Assembly: GCF_000383515.1 (NCBI RefSeq)
Contig: NZ_KB911490.1
Coordinates: 1 to 45,527, forward strand
Reading direction: 5' to 3'
DNA from: Mesomycoplasma hyorhinis ATCC 17981
Lineage (GTDB): Bacteria; Bacillota_I; Bacilli_A; Mycoplasmatales; Metamycoplasmataceae
DNA length: 45,527 nucleotides
The notes below the pieces were generated by a model. The model saw nothing but the letters and a program-made list of their open reading frames with translations. It did not search any database and was not told the DNA's origin. Below, one piece after another: positions 1 through 8,191 of the stretch (position 1 is its first letter; every line of letters starts with the position of its first letter). The position numbers and the translations under genes were made by a program.

Positions 1-346
1 TCGCAGTGATCAAGGTTCACAATATCAACATAAACAATTTTCAGAAAAATTAAAACAAAAAGGAATAACTCAGTCCATGTCTCGAAAAGGAAATTGTTTA
101 GATAATAGCATCATTGAATCATTTTTTGGAACATTAAAAAGAGAATGTTTTTATGGTCGCGAAAAAGAATTTTTAACTTTTAAACAATTTCACAAAGCAA
201 TTGCAAATTATATTTATTATTACAATTACAAACGAATTAAAGATAAAATAAAATGAATGTCTCCCATTAAATTTAGGGAAACATTCATTTCAAATTATAA
301 TTAATTTAGTTATTTAAAATTTTATTAAGAAAAGGGTATCACCTCA
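1..346 (+). mobile_element. IS3-family insertion sequence, right-hand end (window begins inside it)
   Basis: This is the 3' part of an IS3-family element. It holds the transposase C-terminus, then about 42 bases of noncoding end finishing in gggtatcacctca at 346. The reverse complement of that end begins TGAGGTGATACCC, so the element has the TG...CA terminus usual for IS3 elements. The same sequence appears inverted at 45370-45527 with 5 differences in about 158 aligned bases, and similarity stops exactly after this CA in both copies. That agreement defines the element boundary. The left end lies outside the window. Confidence 0.9.
2..304 (+). CDS. IS3-family transposase (OrfB), C-terminal part
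   Basis: The open frame entering from the left edge encodes the end of a DDE integrase-type transposase (rve fold). SDQGSQY near the start carries the second catalytic Asp. LDNSIIESFFGTLKRE, about 35 residues on, carries the catalytic Glu, giving the D-x35-E spacing of IS3 OrfB. The end reads YNYKRIKDKIKWMSPIKFRE, a typical IS3 tail, and one TGA is read as Trp. The frame is undamaged as far as visible, so this copy could be active. Only about 100 residues are in the window, so the first Asp and the OrfA/OrfB arrangement cannot be judged. Confidence 0.92.
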
Positions 347-567
347 GTATTATTCTAGTTTAAATATATCCATTGTACAATAGAAAAAGTAAAAAATATT
401 ACTTTTTCACAAAATAAAAAAATAGTGAACATTCTAAAATAAGTAAAATTTTCAATTTTTAAATTTAGTTATAAATAAGTTATTTTATTTAGTAATAAAA
501 AGCTTTTATATAATTTTTACTAATCTTTTTTAATATTTATTAGGAATTTAATAGTATTTAAAAATAC

Positions 568-597
568 TAAAAACCTTCCTTTTGGAAGGTTTTTTAT
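568..597 (+). terminator. Intrinsic terminator without an obvious gene upstream
   Basis: The stem aaaaccttcc / ggaaggtttt closes on a 3-base loop and is followed by a T run. The only coding sequence upstream on plus is the IS transposase ending at 304. The terminator therefore probably belonged to a gene displaced or separated by the IS. Confidence 0.75.
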
Positions 598-721
598 CAA
601 AAATAACTATTTAAAATATTATTAGTTAAATGTTTATAGCTAATAAACAAAAAATTTAAGATATATCTTATTTTATTGTATTAAAAAACTATTTTTTAGC
701 TTTAAAAATGAATTATTATTT

Positions 722-727
722 TAAAAT
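722..727 (+). promoter_or_regulatory. -10 box of a probably leaderless promoter (pseudouridine synthase gene)
   Basis: TAAAAT lies 8 bases before the ATG at 736 and there is no Shine-Dalgarno between them. A transcript starting 6-9 bases after the -10 would begin at or next to the start codon. No clear -35 was found. Confidence 0.45.
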
Positions 728-735
728 TTAATCTT

Positions 736-1605
736 ATGTTAAAAATAATAGCTAAAGAAAATGATCATGGAAGAACATTACTAAAATTTGTGGCTAAAAT
801 TTTGCAAAATTATAGCACTTCTCAAATAGAAAAACTTTTTAGAAAAAAAGAAATTAAAGTTAATAAAAAACCACAAACAAAAAAATACATTGTTCAGCAA
901 GATGATATTATTCAAATTTACACAAATGAAAAATTAGATAAATTAAAAACTCAAGAATTAGAAAATCAAACAAAAAAATATATACCTAGAAAAATAAAGT
1001 TTGATTTTGATGTAATTTATGAAGATGAAAATATTTTAGTGTTAAACAAACACATTAATGTCGCTGTTCACGATGGTGTTTGAAGTTTAGATAATCAAGT
1101 TTCAAAATATTTAAAAACGCAAAAAATTAATTCATTTACCCCTTCTCACATCGGTCGTTTAGATAAGGCAACTTCTGGTTTGATAATTTATGCTAAAAAT
1201 TACTTTTCTTTAGTGGAATTAAACAAAAAACAAAATTCTTTTTTAAAATACTATATTTTTCAATCAGATATTGAAATTAAGAAGGAATTTGAAGTAAAAA
1301 TTAAGATAGAAAAAAATGAAAAATTAAAAAAAATGCAAGTTACAAACAAAGAAACAGCCACTGTTGCATTAACTCATTTTTTTAGTTCTAAAAACTTAAA
1401 AATAGCTCAAATTTTAACTGGTAAAAAACACCAAATAAGAGTATCCTTAGAACATCTGGGATATCCTATTTATGGAGACACTAAATATGGTGGTAAAAAA
1501 AATAAAAGATTATTTCTTCATTCTTATAAAATAATTTGTTTAAATTTAGAAGGTAAATTAAAATATTTAAATAATAAAACTTTTATAAATCTACCAAACT
1601 GATAG
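736..1605 (+). CDS. RluA-family 23S rRNA pseudouridine synthase (RluC/RluD type)
   Basis: The 289-residue protein is expected to isomerise specific uridines of 23S rRNA to pseudouridine. An S4-like RNA-binding segment occupies roughly residues 12-65. The catalytic domain follows, with HIGRLDKATSGL around residues 138-149. It contains the RLD motif whose Asp is the RluA-family nucleophile. KKHQIRVSLEHLGYPIYGDTKYG further on is the other family block. TGA codons at 1081 and 1600 are read as Trp, so the gene is one frame ending at TAG 1603. No Shine-Dalgarno precedes the ATG, and the -10 box sits 8 bases upstream. gatC follows after 6 bases. The family is sure, but the choice between RluC and RluD is not. 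Confidence 0.92.
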
Positions 1606-1611
1606 GAAAAA

Positions 1612-1920
1612 ATGGAAAAAGAAAAAATTATAGAATTAGCTAAATTGCTTTACTTTAAACCAACAGAAAAAGTTATTAACTTACTTTTAGATGAAGAAAA
1701 AAAAGTGTTAAATGGCTTAAAACAAATAGATAAATTGGATTTATCCAATGTTGAGCCATTAGATAGAGTTGATGAAAAATTAGAAGATCTAAAATACTTA
1801 AGAAAGGATGATATATTACTTTCTAAAGAAAAAATGAAGGAAAATCAAGCAATTTTATTTAAAAATTCAACTCATACAAAAGATGGAAAAATAGTAATTA
1901 AGAAGGTGATTAATGATTAA
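1612..1920 (+). CDS. gatC: Aspartyl/glutamyl-tRNA amidotransferase subunit C
   Basis: GatC is the 102-residue helper subunit that stabilises GatA on GatB in the amidotransferase making Gln-tRNA(Gln) (and/or Asn-tRNA) from mischarged Glu/Asp-tRNA. The sequence has the GatC pattern of an N-terminal helical stretch, then DLSNVEPLDRVDEKLEDLKY, and LRKDDILL in the place of the usual LREDxV block. TAGGAAAAA gives a Shine-Dalgarno before the ATG. Its TAA at 1918-1920 overlaps the gatA start at 1913. The gatC-gatA-gatB order supports the call for a short, weakly conserved protein. Confidence 0.9.
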   Translation: MEKEKIIELAKLLYFKPTEKVINLLLDEEKKVLNGLKQIDKLDLSNVEPLDRVDEKLEDLKYLRKDDILLSKEKMKENQAILFKNSTHTKDGKIVIKKVIND

Positions 1921-3289
1921 GAATTTAGGTAATTTTGAAGTAGCAAAAGCAACTTTAAAAGAGGATAAAAATAACACAGTTTACTTCATTTTTGAAGAAA
2001 AATTGAATAAATTAAAAGATAATAATAAACTTTTAAGTGATAGTGTCTTTACTATAAAAGCAAATTTTGCAAATATTTATGATAGAGTGACTGGTTCTTC
2101 AAAATCACTTGAAAATTTTAGACCTTCTTATAATGCAACTGTTATAGAGAAACTCATTAATGAAGGCGCAAATCCTGTTGCCATTACAAACTGTGATGAA
2201 TTAGGACTTGGAGGTCTTGGATTATTTTCAGCTAATGGACCAATTTATAATCCTTTAGATTCAAGCAAAATAGTTGGAGGTTCTTCTTCTGGGGCTGCAG
2301 CAACTATTAATGAAAACATCTCTTTTGCAATCGCTTCAGATACTGGAGATTCTGTAAGAAGACCTGCTGCTTTTGTTGGAAAAGTAGGTTTTAAACCTTC
2401 TTACGGAGCTGTATCTCGTTATGGTTTATTTTCTTATTCAACTTCATTAGACACTGTGGCTTGATTAACAAATAATATTAATGATGCAGCTCAAGTAGCA
2501 AAAGTTATTTATGGAAAAGATGAAAACGATTTAAGTTCAAAAGATGTCGAAATTCAATCATTATCACTTGATTTTCAAGCAAACAAACAAGATTTTAAAC
2601 CAAAAAAAGTAGCTGTTTTAAACCTATTTAAATTTGTAAAAAGCTATGTTACTAAAGCATTTCATAAAGTAGTTCACCAATTAATTAAAGAAAATGTAGA
2701 TGTCAAATTTATTGATGTAGATGAAGAACTTTTAAGATGCATTGATCCTGTTTATTCTATTATAACTTATTCAGAAGCTACTTCTAACTTATCTGCAATT
2801 AATGGATTAACTTTTGCAAATGCGCAACCAAATCAAACTTGAGAACAAATTTTTGAACAAACAAGATCACAATTTGATTACCACCTTCAAAAAAGACTAA
2901 TTTTAGGTTCATATTATTTAGCTAAAGACAACCAAGAGAAATTTTTTATCAAAGCAAAAAAAGCAAGAAGAGTTATTAAACAATACTATAATCAAATCTT
3001 AAATCAATATGATTGCGTAATCTTTCCAAGTTATATCGGAGTTGCACCTGATGTTGAAAATATTGAAAATTCTTCTAGTGATAAAGACAATTTTTTAGAT
3101 TATATTTTGACTTTAGCTAACTTAGTAGGTAATCCTTCAATTAGTATTCCATTAGCTAAATTTAATAACTTACCTTTTAGCTTAAGTGTAGAATCCAAAC
3201 TTTATGACGATGCTAATTTATTAAAATATTCACTTTATTTTGAAGACTTAATTAAATCTTTAACAAAGGAGAATAATAATGGAAACTAA
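1913..3289 (+). CDS. gatA: Aspartyl/glutamyl-tRNA amidotransferase subunit A
   Basis: GatA (458 residues) is the glutaminase subunit that releases ammonia from Gln and feeds it to GatB. The amidase-signature Ser-cisSer-Lys residues are visible: Lys in FTIKANFAN (about residue 49), GGSSSG (about 122-127), and Ser in SDTGDSVRRPA (about 142-152). The residue just before the catalytic Ser is Asp, where most bacteria have Gly (SDTGGS). The block GKVGFKPSYGAVSRYGL is conserved. TGA at 2462 is Trp. The start overlaps gatC by 8 bases and GGTGATTA upstream gives a weak ribosome site. The end overlaps gatB by 11 bases, so the three subunits are probably translationally coupled. Confidence 0.95.
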
Positions 3290-4703
3290 AAAATATGTTC
3301 CTGTTATTGGAGTAGAAATTCATTTAGAATTAAATACAAAAACTAAAATGTTTTCTCAAGCCATAAACTCATTTTCAAAAGAAGAAAATACAAACATTTC
3401 TTTAATTGATTTAGGCTTTCTTGGTACTTTACCTAAAGTCAATGAAGAAGCTGTTAAAAAAGCTATTTTCTTAGCTTCTGCTTTAAATATGAACATAGAA
3501 AGCGCGCTTTGTTTTGATAGAAAAAATTATTTTTATCCTGATTTACCAAAAGGTTATCAAATAACTCAACAATTCAGACCAATAGGAACTAATGGATTTA
3601 TTAATATTCCAACTCAAGAAAATCAACAAAAACAAATAGCAATTCAAAGAATTCACTTAGAAGAAGATACAGCAAAACAAATTCACAAAGATGAATTTAC
3701 ATATTTAGATTACAACCGAGCTGGAGCTCCTTTAATAGAAATAGTTACCTATCCTGTAATGTCTTCAGCAGAAGAAGCAGCTGCTTATGTTGATGAAATT
3801 AGAAAATTAGCTTTATTCTTAAAGATATCTGATGCCAAACTAGAAGAAGGATCACTAAGAGCTGACATTAATCTTTCATTAAAAGAAGCAACATCAAATG
3901 AATTCGGAACTAAAGTAGAAATTAAAAACATCAATTCCATTTCTAATATCAAAAAAGCAATCAACCTTGAAATCGAAGAACAAACTAATCTTTTAAACTA
4001 TGCACAAAAAGTTCAACAAGTAACTAAAAGATATGATGACAAAAATAATTTAAACAAAGTTTTAAGAGAAAAAACTGATTCTGTAGATTACCGTTATTTT
4101 CCCGAAACAAACATTCCTTGTTTTGCACTAACAAATGAGTACAAAAATCAAGTACTTTTAGAAATCAAACCAACACCAGAACAAGTCAAACTAAAATTAA
4201 AAGAAGCTTTAATTAGTGATTTCTATATTGATCAAATTTTAAACAATGTAGATTTTTGAGAATATTTAGATTCTGTTGATTATCATAATTTAGAAAAAAC
4301 AACTAAAGTTTTTTTTGCTGAAATTGTTCCAATTATCAATAAAGTGGGATTTCAAAATCTCAATATAAAACCTTCTTTTTTAAAGCAAGTCTTAGAAAAA
4401 TTAGAAGAAAATAAAATTAATTTACAACATGTTAAAAAAATCTTACCAATCAAAAACAAAGAAGTTAACTTAACATTAGATGAAATTATCCACAATTTAG
4501 ACATAAAAGTGTACACTAAAGAAGAATTGGAAACATTACTTGATGAACTAATCAATGAACATCAAGAATATATCTCAAAAAACACTAACAACAATGACAA
4601 AACAGAGAAATTTTTAATGGGTCAGGCAATGAAAAAAACCAAATCTAATGCAAATCCAACTGAACTAAGCGAGATAATTTCAAAAAAATTAGCTTTTAAC
4701 TAA
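3279..4703 (+). CDS. gatB: Aspartyl/glutamyl-tRNA amidotransferase subunit B
   Basis: GatB (474 residues, normal length) binds the mischarged tRNA, phosphorylates the Glu/Asp side chain and amidates it. Diagnostic stretches are VIGVEIHLELNTKTKMFS at the start, FYPDLPKGYQITQQ (about residues 87-100), IHLEEDTAKQIH, LDYNRAGAPLIEIVT, and DYRYFPETNIP. The C-terminal YqeY-like tRNA-binding part ends in FLMGQAMKKTKSNANPTEL. TGA at 4257 is Trp. AAAGGAG sits before the ATG. A hairpin terminator follows the stop, making rlu-gatCAB a plausible operon. Confidence 0.96.
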
Positions 4704-4705
4704 TC

Positions 4706-4756
4706 ATATTTTTTCTTCACAATTAGGAAAAAATGAAGAAAAAATATTTTTATTTT
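4706..4756 (+). terminator. Intrinsic terminator after gatB
   Basis: The stem atattttttcttca (4706-4719) pairs with tgaagaaaaaatat (4734-4747) and is followed by ttttatttttt. It closes the gatCAB unit and separates it from the RpiR regulator. Confidence 0.7.
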
Positions 4757-4777
4757 TTGTATTATTCATAAATAATC

Positions 4778-4783
4778 TAAAAT
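4778..4783 (+). promoter_or_regulatory. -10 box of a probably leaderless promoter (RpiR regulator)
   Basis: TAAAAT lies 8 bases before the ATG at 4792. The intervening aatttataaat-type sequence has no Shine-Dalgarno. The layout matches several other genes in the window. Confidence 0.5.
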
Positions 4784-4791
4784 TTATAAAT

Positions 4792-5613
4792 ATGGAAATA
4801 GAACATATAATACGTAATGTCACTCTTACTAAAACAGAAAAACATTTAGAAGACTATATAATGGCCAATATAAATTTATTTTTAGAACAATCAATGCAGG
4901 AATTTGCAAAAAGAGCGGATGTTGCTACATCTTTAGTCACCCACTATGTCAAAAAAATTGGTTATAAAGACATTAATCATTTTCGTCGTACACTTTTGCA
5001 AGCTAAAGTAAGAGAAGAAAAAATAGCTCCAAATGAGTTAACTTTCTACGTTGAAAAAACTAATTTATTATATTTTACTTCTATTGAAAAAACACTAAGA
5101 CAACTAAACATTGAAGCTCTTGACAAAGCAATATCTATTTTGAAAAAAACCAAAGTTACTTTTGTTTATGGTTTAGGAACATCAAGACAAATTGCACAAG
5201 AGATGCAAAATGCTTTATTAAACATTGAATTTGTTTCTATTTTAGCTAACTCAATTGATGATATAGTTTTATACTCACAATCCTATAAATATGAAGATAT
5301 TTCAGTGATAATCTTTTCAAAAAATTTAGATTCACCTGAATTTAGGTTTTTACTCCAAGCTGCTGAAAAATTCCGCTTTAATTTAATTATAATTACACAA
5401 AATTACAACATCAAAGCAACTGATAACATTGCTGTAGTTAATTTTGCAACAGTTGAACAAAAAAACAGAAGAATTGCTCTTACTTCAAAAATTAATCAAA
5501 TGTTTATAGCTGATATTATTGTTAGAAAAATATCTAACAACAAAGTATGACAACCTAATGAGTTATATGAATATTTCAGTCAAAATTGAAAAGCTAAAAA
5601 GGGAAACTGATAA
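4792..5613 (+). CDS. RpiR/MurR-family transcriptional regulator of amino sugar/sialic acid genes
   Basis: The protein (273 residues) has an N-terminal HTH_6 domain (roughly 1-77) followed by a SIS sugar-phosphate-binding domain (about 105-235). The HTH contains SMQEFAKRADVATSLVTHYVKKIG, and TFVYGLGTSRQIAQEMQNAL marks the sugar-phosphate loop. RpiR proteins of this architecture control nan operons in several Gram-positives and Vibrio by binding a hexosamine phosphate. Here the gene precedes nagB with a TAATG stop/start overlap, and nan genes follow. TGA codons at 5548, 5587 and 5608 are Trp and the real stop is TAA at 5611. The gene is intact although most of its presumed target pathway is broken. 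The ligand is inferred. Confidence 0.85.
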
Positions 5614-6305
5614 TGATAAAAAGGAATATCAAAGTCTTTGATAATCAAACGCGAGCAAATGAATTTTTACTTGATTTATTAACCAACAAAATCAAACACA
5701 AATTAATCAAAAACATAGGATTACCAACTGGTTCAACACCTATTGAATTTTATAAACTCTTTGCAAACAAAGTAAATACAGAAAAAATTGATGTTAGTGA
5801 AATAACAACTTTTAACTTAGATGAATATTACAGATTAGATCCTAAAGATGAGCAAAGTTATCATTTTTTTATGTTTAAACATTTGTTTTCTAAAATAAAA
5901 TTCAAAGCTAATTACTTTCCAAAAAGCGCAAAATACGATAGCCAAATCAAAGCAGCAGGTGGTTTAGATTTTCTAATTTTAGGTGTTGGAAACGATGGGC
6001 ATATTGCTTTTAATGAACCAGGGAGTTTAAAGAGTTCACAAACAAGAATTATTAATTTAAAACCTGAAACAATCCAAGCAAATTCTCGTTTTTTTAAATC
6101 CATTGATGAAGTTCCTAAAAAAGCAATCACAATGGGTCTTGATACAATATTCAAAGCAAAACAAATTGTTGTTCTAGCTTTTGGTCCAGCAAAGAAAAAA
6201 GCACTTCAAAGCTTTGTAAACTCAACTAAATTTAATTCACAATTGCCAATTAGTGCTTTATTAAATCATCCAAATACAATGATTTTAACTGATCAAAAAT
6301 TATAA
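5613..6305 (+). CDS. nagB: Glucosamine-6-phosphate deaminase
   Basis: NagB converts glucosamine-6-phosphate to fructose-6-phosphate and ammonia, the last step that brings amino sugars and sialic acid into glycolysis. The 230-residue protein has the short Gram-positive form. GLPTGSTPIEFYK near residue 35 binds the phosphate. TTFNLDEYY (about 68-76) carries the catalytic Asp. LGVGNDGHIAFNEPG (about 121-135) carries the catalytic His and Glu. AAAGGGA precedes the ATG, which shares an A with the regulator's stop codon. The frame is undamaged, unlike the adjoining nan genes, and it ends convergently with nanK, overlapping it by 6 bases. No nagA is present in this window. Confidence 0.95.
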   Translation: MIKRNIKVFDNQTRANEFLLDLLTNKIKHKLIKNIGLPTGSTPIEFYKLFANKVNTEKIDVSEITTFNLDEYYRLDPKDEQSYHFFMFKHLFSKIKFKANYFPKSAKYDSQIKAAGGLDFLILGVGNDGHIAFNEPGSLKSSQTRIINLKPETIQANSRFFKSIDEVPKKAITMGLDTIFKAKQIVVLAFGPAKKKALQSFVNSTKFNSQLPISALLNHPNTMILTDQKL

Positions 6306-7142
6306 TTTATTAGCTTGTAAAAGTTTTAAAACACCAACCAATCTGGCACTATTTTTTAATTGGGTTGGTTTTATCTTTGTCTTAAATGGAGTATTTGATA
6401 ATTCTTGATAAAAATATTCTTCAATTTTCTTCAAAAATATAGGACTTAAATAGGAAATTCCCCCTCCGAAAATTACTTCATCAAGATCAAAATAGATAGA
6501 AACTTGTGCTAAAAATTGAGCAACATTTTTTAAATAAGAATTTAAAATGTTTCTAAACTCAACATTAGATTGATATATCATATTAAAGTTTTCAGTATCA
6601 GTTGAGCTTAGTTCAAATTCTTGTTTTAATTTGTTATTAAAACTACTAAAACTTAGAAAATCATTCAAGTTTTTATTATTTCATTTTGTATAACCTAATT
6701 CACCAATTAAAAAGTTTTTACCTCTTAATAATTTACCATCTCTAACAATTCCTGTTCCTTCACCAGTGCCAAAAGTAACTAATGCAAAATTTTTACTTGA
6801 AGATTTACGAATTTCAGAAAAAGCTGCAGCTTTTGCATCATTTTCTGTTCAAATTGGAACATTAAATTATTTAGCTAACAAACGAAAATTTGTTCCTTTT
6901 AAAACTTCTAAATTATTGCCAGCATAAACAATTTTATGTCTTTGATTATCCACAACTCCTGTTGAAGCAATTCCTATGGCTTTTAGTTGTTCTGCATATG
7001 GTTTGATTAATTCTTTTAATTGCTTGATAATGTTTTTGTGATCAGTTTTAACTTTGTTTTCAAAAACAAATTTTGCTCTTGCTGTTGATAAAGCATATTT
7101 AATATGAGTTCCACCTACATCTGCTAAAAAATAGTACTTCAT
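6300..7142 (-). pseudogene. nanK: N-acetylmannosamine kinase (ROK family), interrupted by one in-frame stop
   Basis: A ROK-family sugar kinase of about 280 codons, expected to phosphorylate ManNAc to ManNAc-6-P. The first 91 codons give FLADVGGTHIKYAL (ATP-phosphate loop) and GIASTGVVD, then hit TAA at 6867-6869. Reading resumes in the same frame with FNVPIWTENDAKAAAFSE (substrate and catalytic Asp region), VTFGTGEGTGIV and GELGY, then a normal C-terminus. A single base change (for example from AAA, GAA or CAA) therefore explains the stop. The ROK zinc motif CxCGxxGC is absent; WNNKN stands in that region. Its promoter faces that of nanA. A sequencing error is possible, but the neighbouring nan genes are also broken. 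Confidence 0.85.
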
Positions 7143-7306
7143 TTTTCTTCTTTTTCCTTTAATTTTTAAACAATAAGCAAATAGTATTTTATCTAATTTT
7201 TACATAGTAAAAAAATGAAATTATTTTACATTTAAAATTTGACAATTTTCACTTACTTATAATTTTACTGTTTTATACTTTAAATTTTTACAGAAAGGTT
7301 TTTATT
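7143..7306. promoter_or_regulatory. Divergent promoter region between nanK (-) and nanA (+)
   Basis: This 164-base spacer holds outward promoters for both directions. On plus, TATACT (7274-7279) is followed by AGAAAGG (7292-7298) ahead of the nanA ATG. On minus, TAGATAAAAT lies upstream of AAAGGAAAAAGAAG before the nanK ATG. A long imperfect palindrome (7216-7251) lies between the promoters, a natural place for a regulator such as the upstream RpiR protein. Confidence 0.55.
7216..7251. repeat. Imperfect palindrome, candidate operator for the RpiR regulator
   Basis: The 36-base segment begins TGAAATTATTTT and ends AATTTTCA, with outer arms TGAAA and TTTCA and a central TTTAAA. The reverse complement resembles the forward sequence along its length. 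RpiR-type operators are often imperfect palindromes. The very A+T-rich background makes chance matches common, so the assignment is tentative. Confidence 0.3.
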
Positions 7307-8190
7307 ATGAACAAAAAATATCAAGGACTATTCCCTGCATTAATCACTCCATTTGATACCAAAAGAAAAAGTGGATTACGCTGCTATTGATAAATTAGTA
7401 GAGTATCTAATTAATGTCCAAAAAATTGACGGATTTTATGTAACAGGTTCAACTGGTGAATTTTTAACATTGTCTTTACAAGAAAAAGAAAAAATTCTTG
7501 AAAGAGTAGCAAAAGCTACAAAAAAAGAGTTATCTTAATTGCTCAAGTAGGTAATGTGAATGTTCATGAAGTAGTTTACTTAGGTAAAAAAGCAAAAGAA
7601 TTTGGATTTGATGCAGTTAGTGAAATTACTCCATATTATTACAATTTTTCTTTCCAAGAAGTTAAATCTTACTATGAAGAAATTACAAAAAATGTAGATT
7701 TACCTTTATTTATCTACTACTTACCTCAATTAGCTGGTAAAAAATTGGTGTTAAAGAATTTGGTGAATTATTAAGCATCAAAAATGTTGTTGGTGCTAAA
7801 TATGGTTCAACAGATATTTTCTTATTCGAAAGACTTCTTAGAACCTATCCTGATAAATTATTCTTATTTGCTTTTGATGAAGCAATAGCACCTGCTTTAA
7901 CCCTTGGAACAAAAAGTTTTATTGGATCTACTTATAACATCAACACAAAAGGAGCTAGAGCAATAATTGACGCTTTTGAAAAAGGTGATAAAGAATTAGT
8001 ACAAAAATCTGTACATAAATACAATGATTATGTATCTAAATTAGTTGATATGGGAGTAATGGCTGGAATTAAAGCTGTTTTTGAAGTAGAAGGAATTATC
8101 CACGGAACAACTAGAAAACCTTTCTACCAATATGACCGTAGTACTCTATTAGAAAAAGCAAAAGAACTACAAAAAATTATTAAACAATAA
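7307..8190 (+). pseudogene. nanA: N-acetylneuraminate lyase, broken by three frameshifts
   Basis: NanA cleaves sialic acid to ManNAc and pyruvate. The reading starts MNKKYQGLFPALITPFDTK, then needs a shift near 7361-7366 (one extra A in an A run) to continue EKVDYAAIDKL...GFYVTGSTGEFLTL (GSTGE loop). It needs another near 7534 (missing T) to give LIAQVGNVNVHEV...AVSEITPYYYNFSF, including the Tyr-rich active-site strand. A third near 7740 (missing A) gives IGVKEFGELLSIKNVVGAKYG, which holds the Schiff-base Lys. The rest runs clean through FIGSTYNIN and GTTRKPF to TAA at 8188. AGAAAGG lies before the ATG. All shifts sit in or by homopolymers. The product is truncated after about 24 residues unless frameshifting occurs. 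Confidence 0.9.
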
Positions 8191-8191
8191 T

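Larger units (their letters stand above)
347..735. other. Noncoding interval between IS end and pseudouridine synthase gene
   Basis: This is 389 bases of very A+T-rich sequence with stops in all frames and no recognisable protein remnant. It contains an intrinsic terminator (568-597) with no gene upstream of it on the plus strand inside the interval, a weak inverted repeat near 618-647 (TTATTAG...CTAATAA), and a -10-like TAAAAT at 722-727. No RNA gene was recognised. Confidence 0.6.

Noticed and set aside
618-647. Inverted repeat TTATTAG...CTAATAA upstream of the pseudouridine synthase
   Set aside because: A seven-base A/T stem with a long loop is expected by chance in such A+T-rich sequence.
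347-735. tRNA or small RNA gene in the left noncoding interval
   Set aside because: No cloverleaf, CCA/T-loop motif or structured G+C-richer block could be found.
4352-4555. Minus-strand open frame inside gatB
   Set aside because: It lies wholly within the conserved GatB coding region and its composition mirrors the sense strand; no ribosome site or domain.
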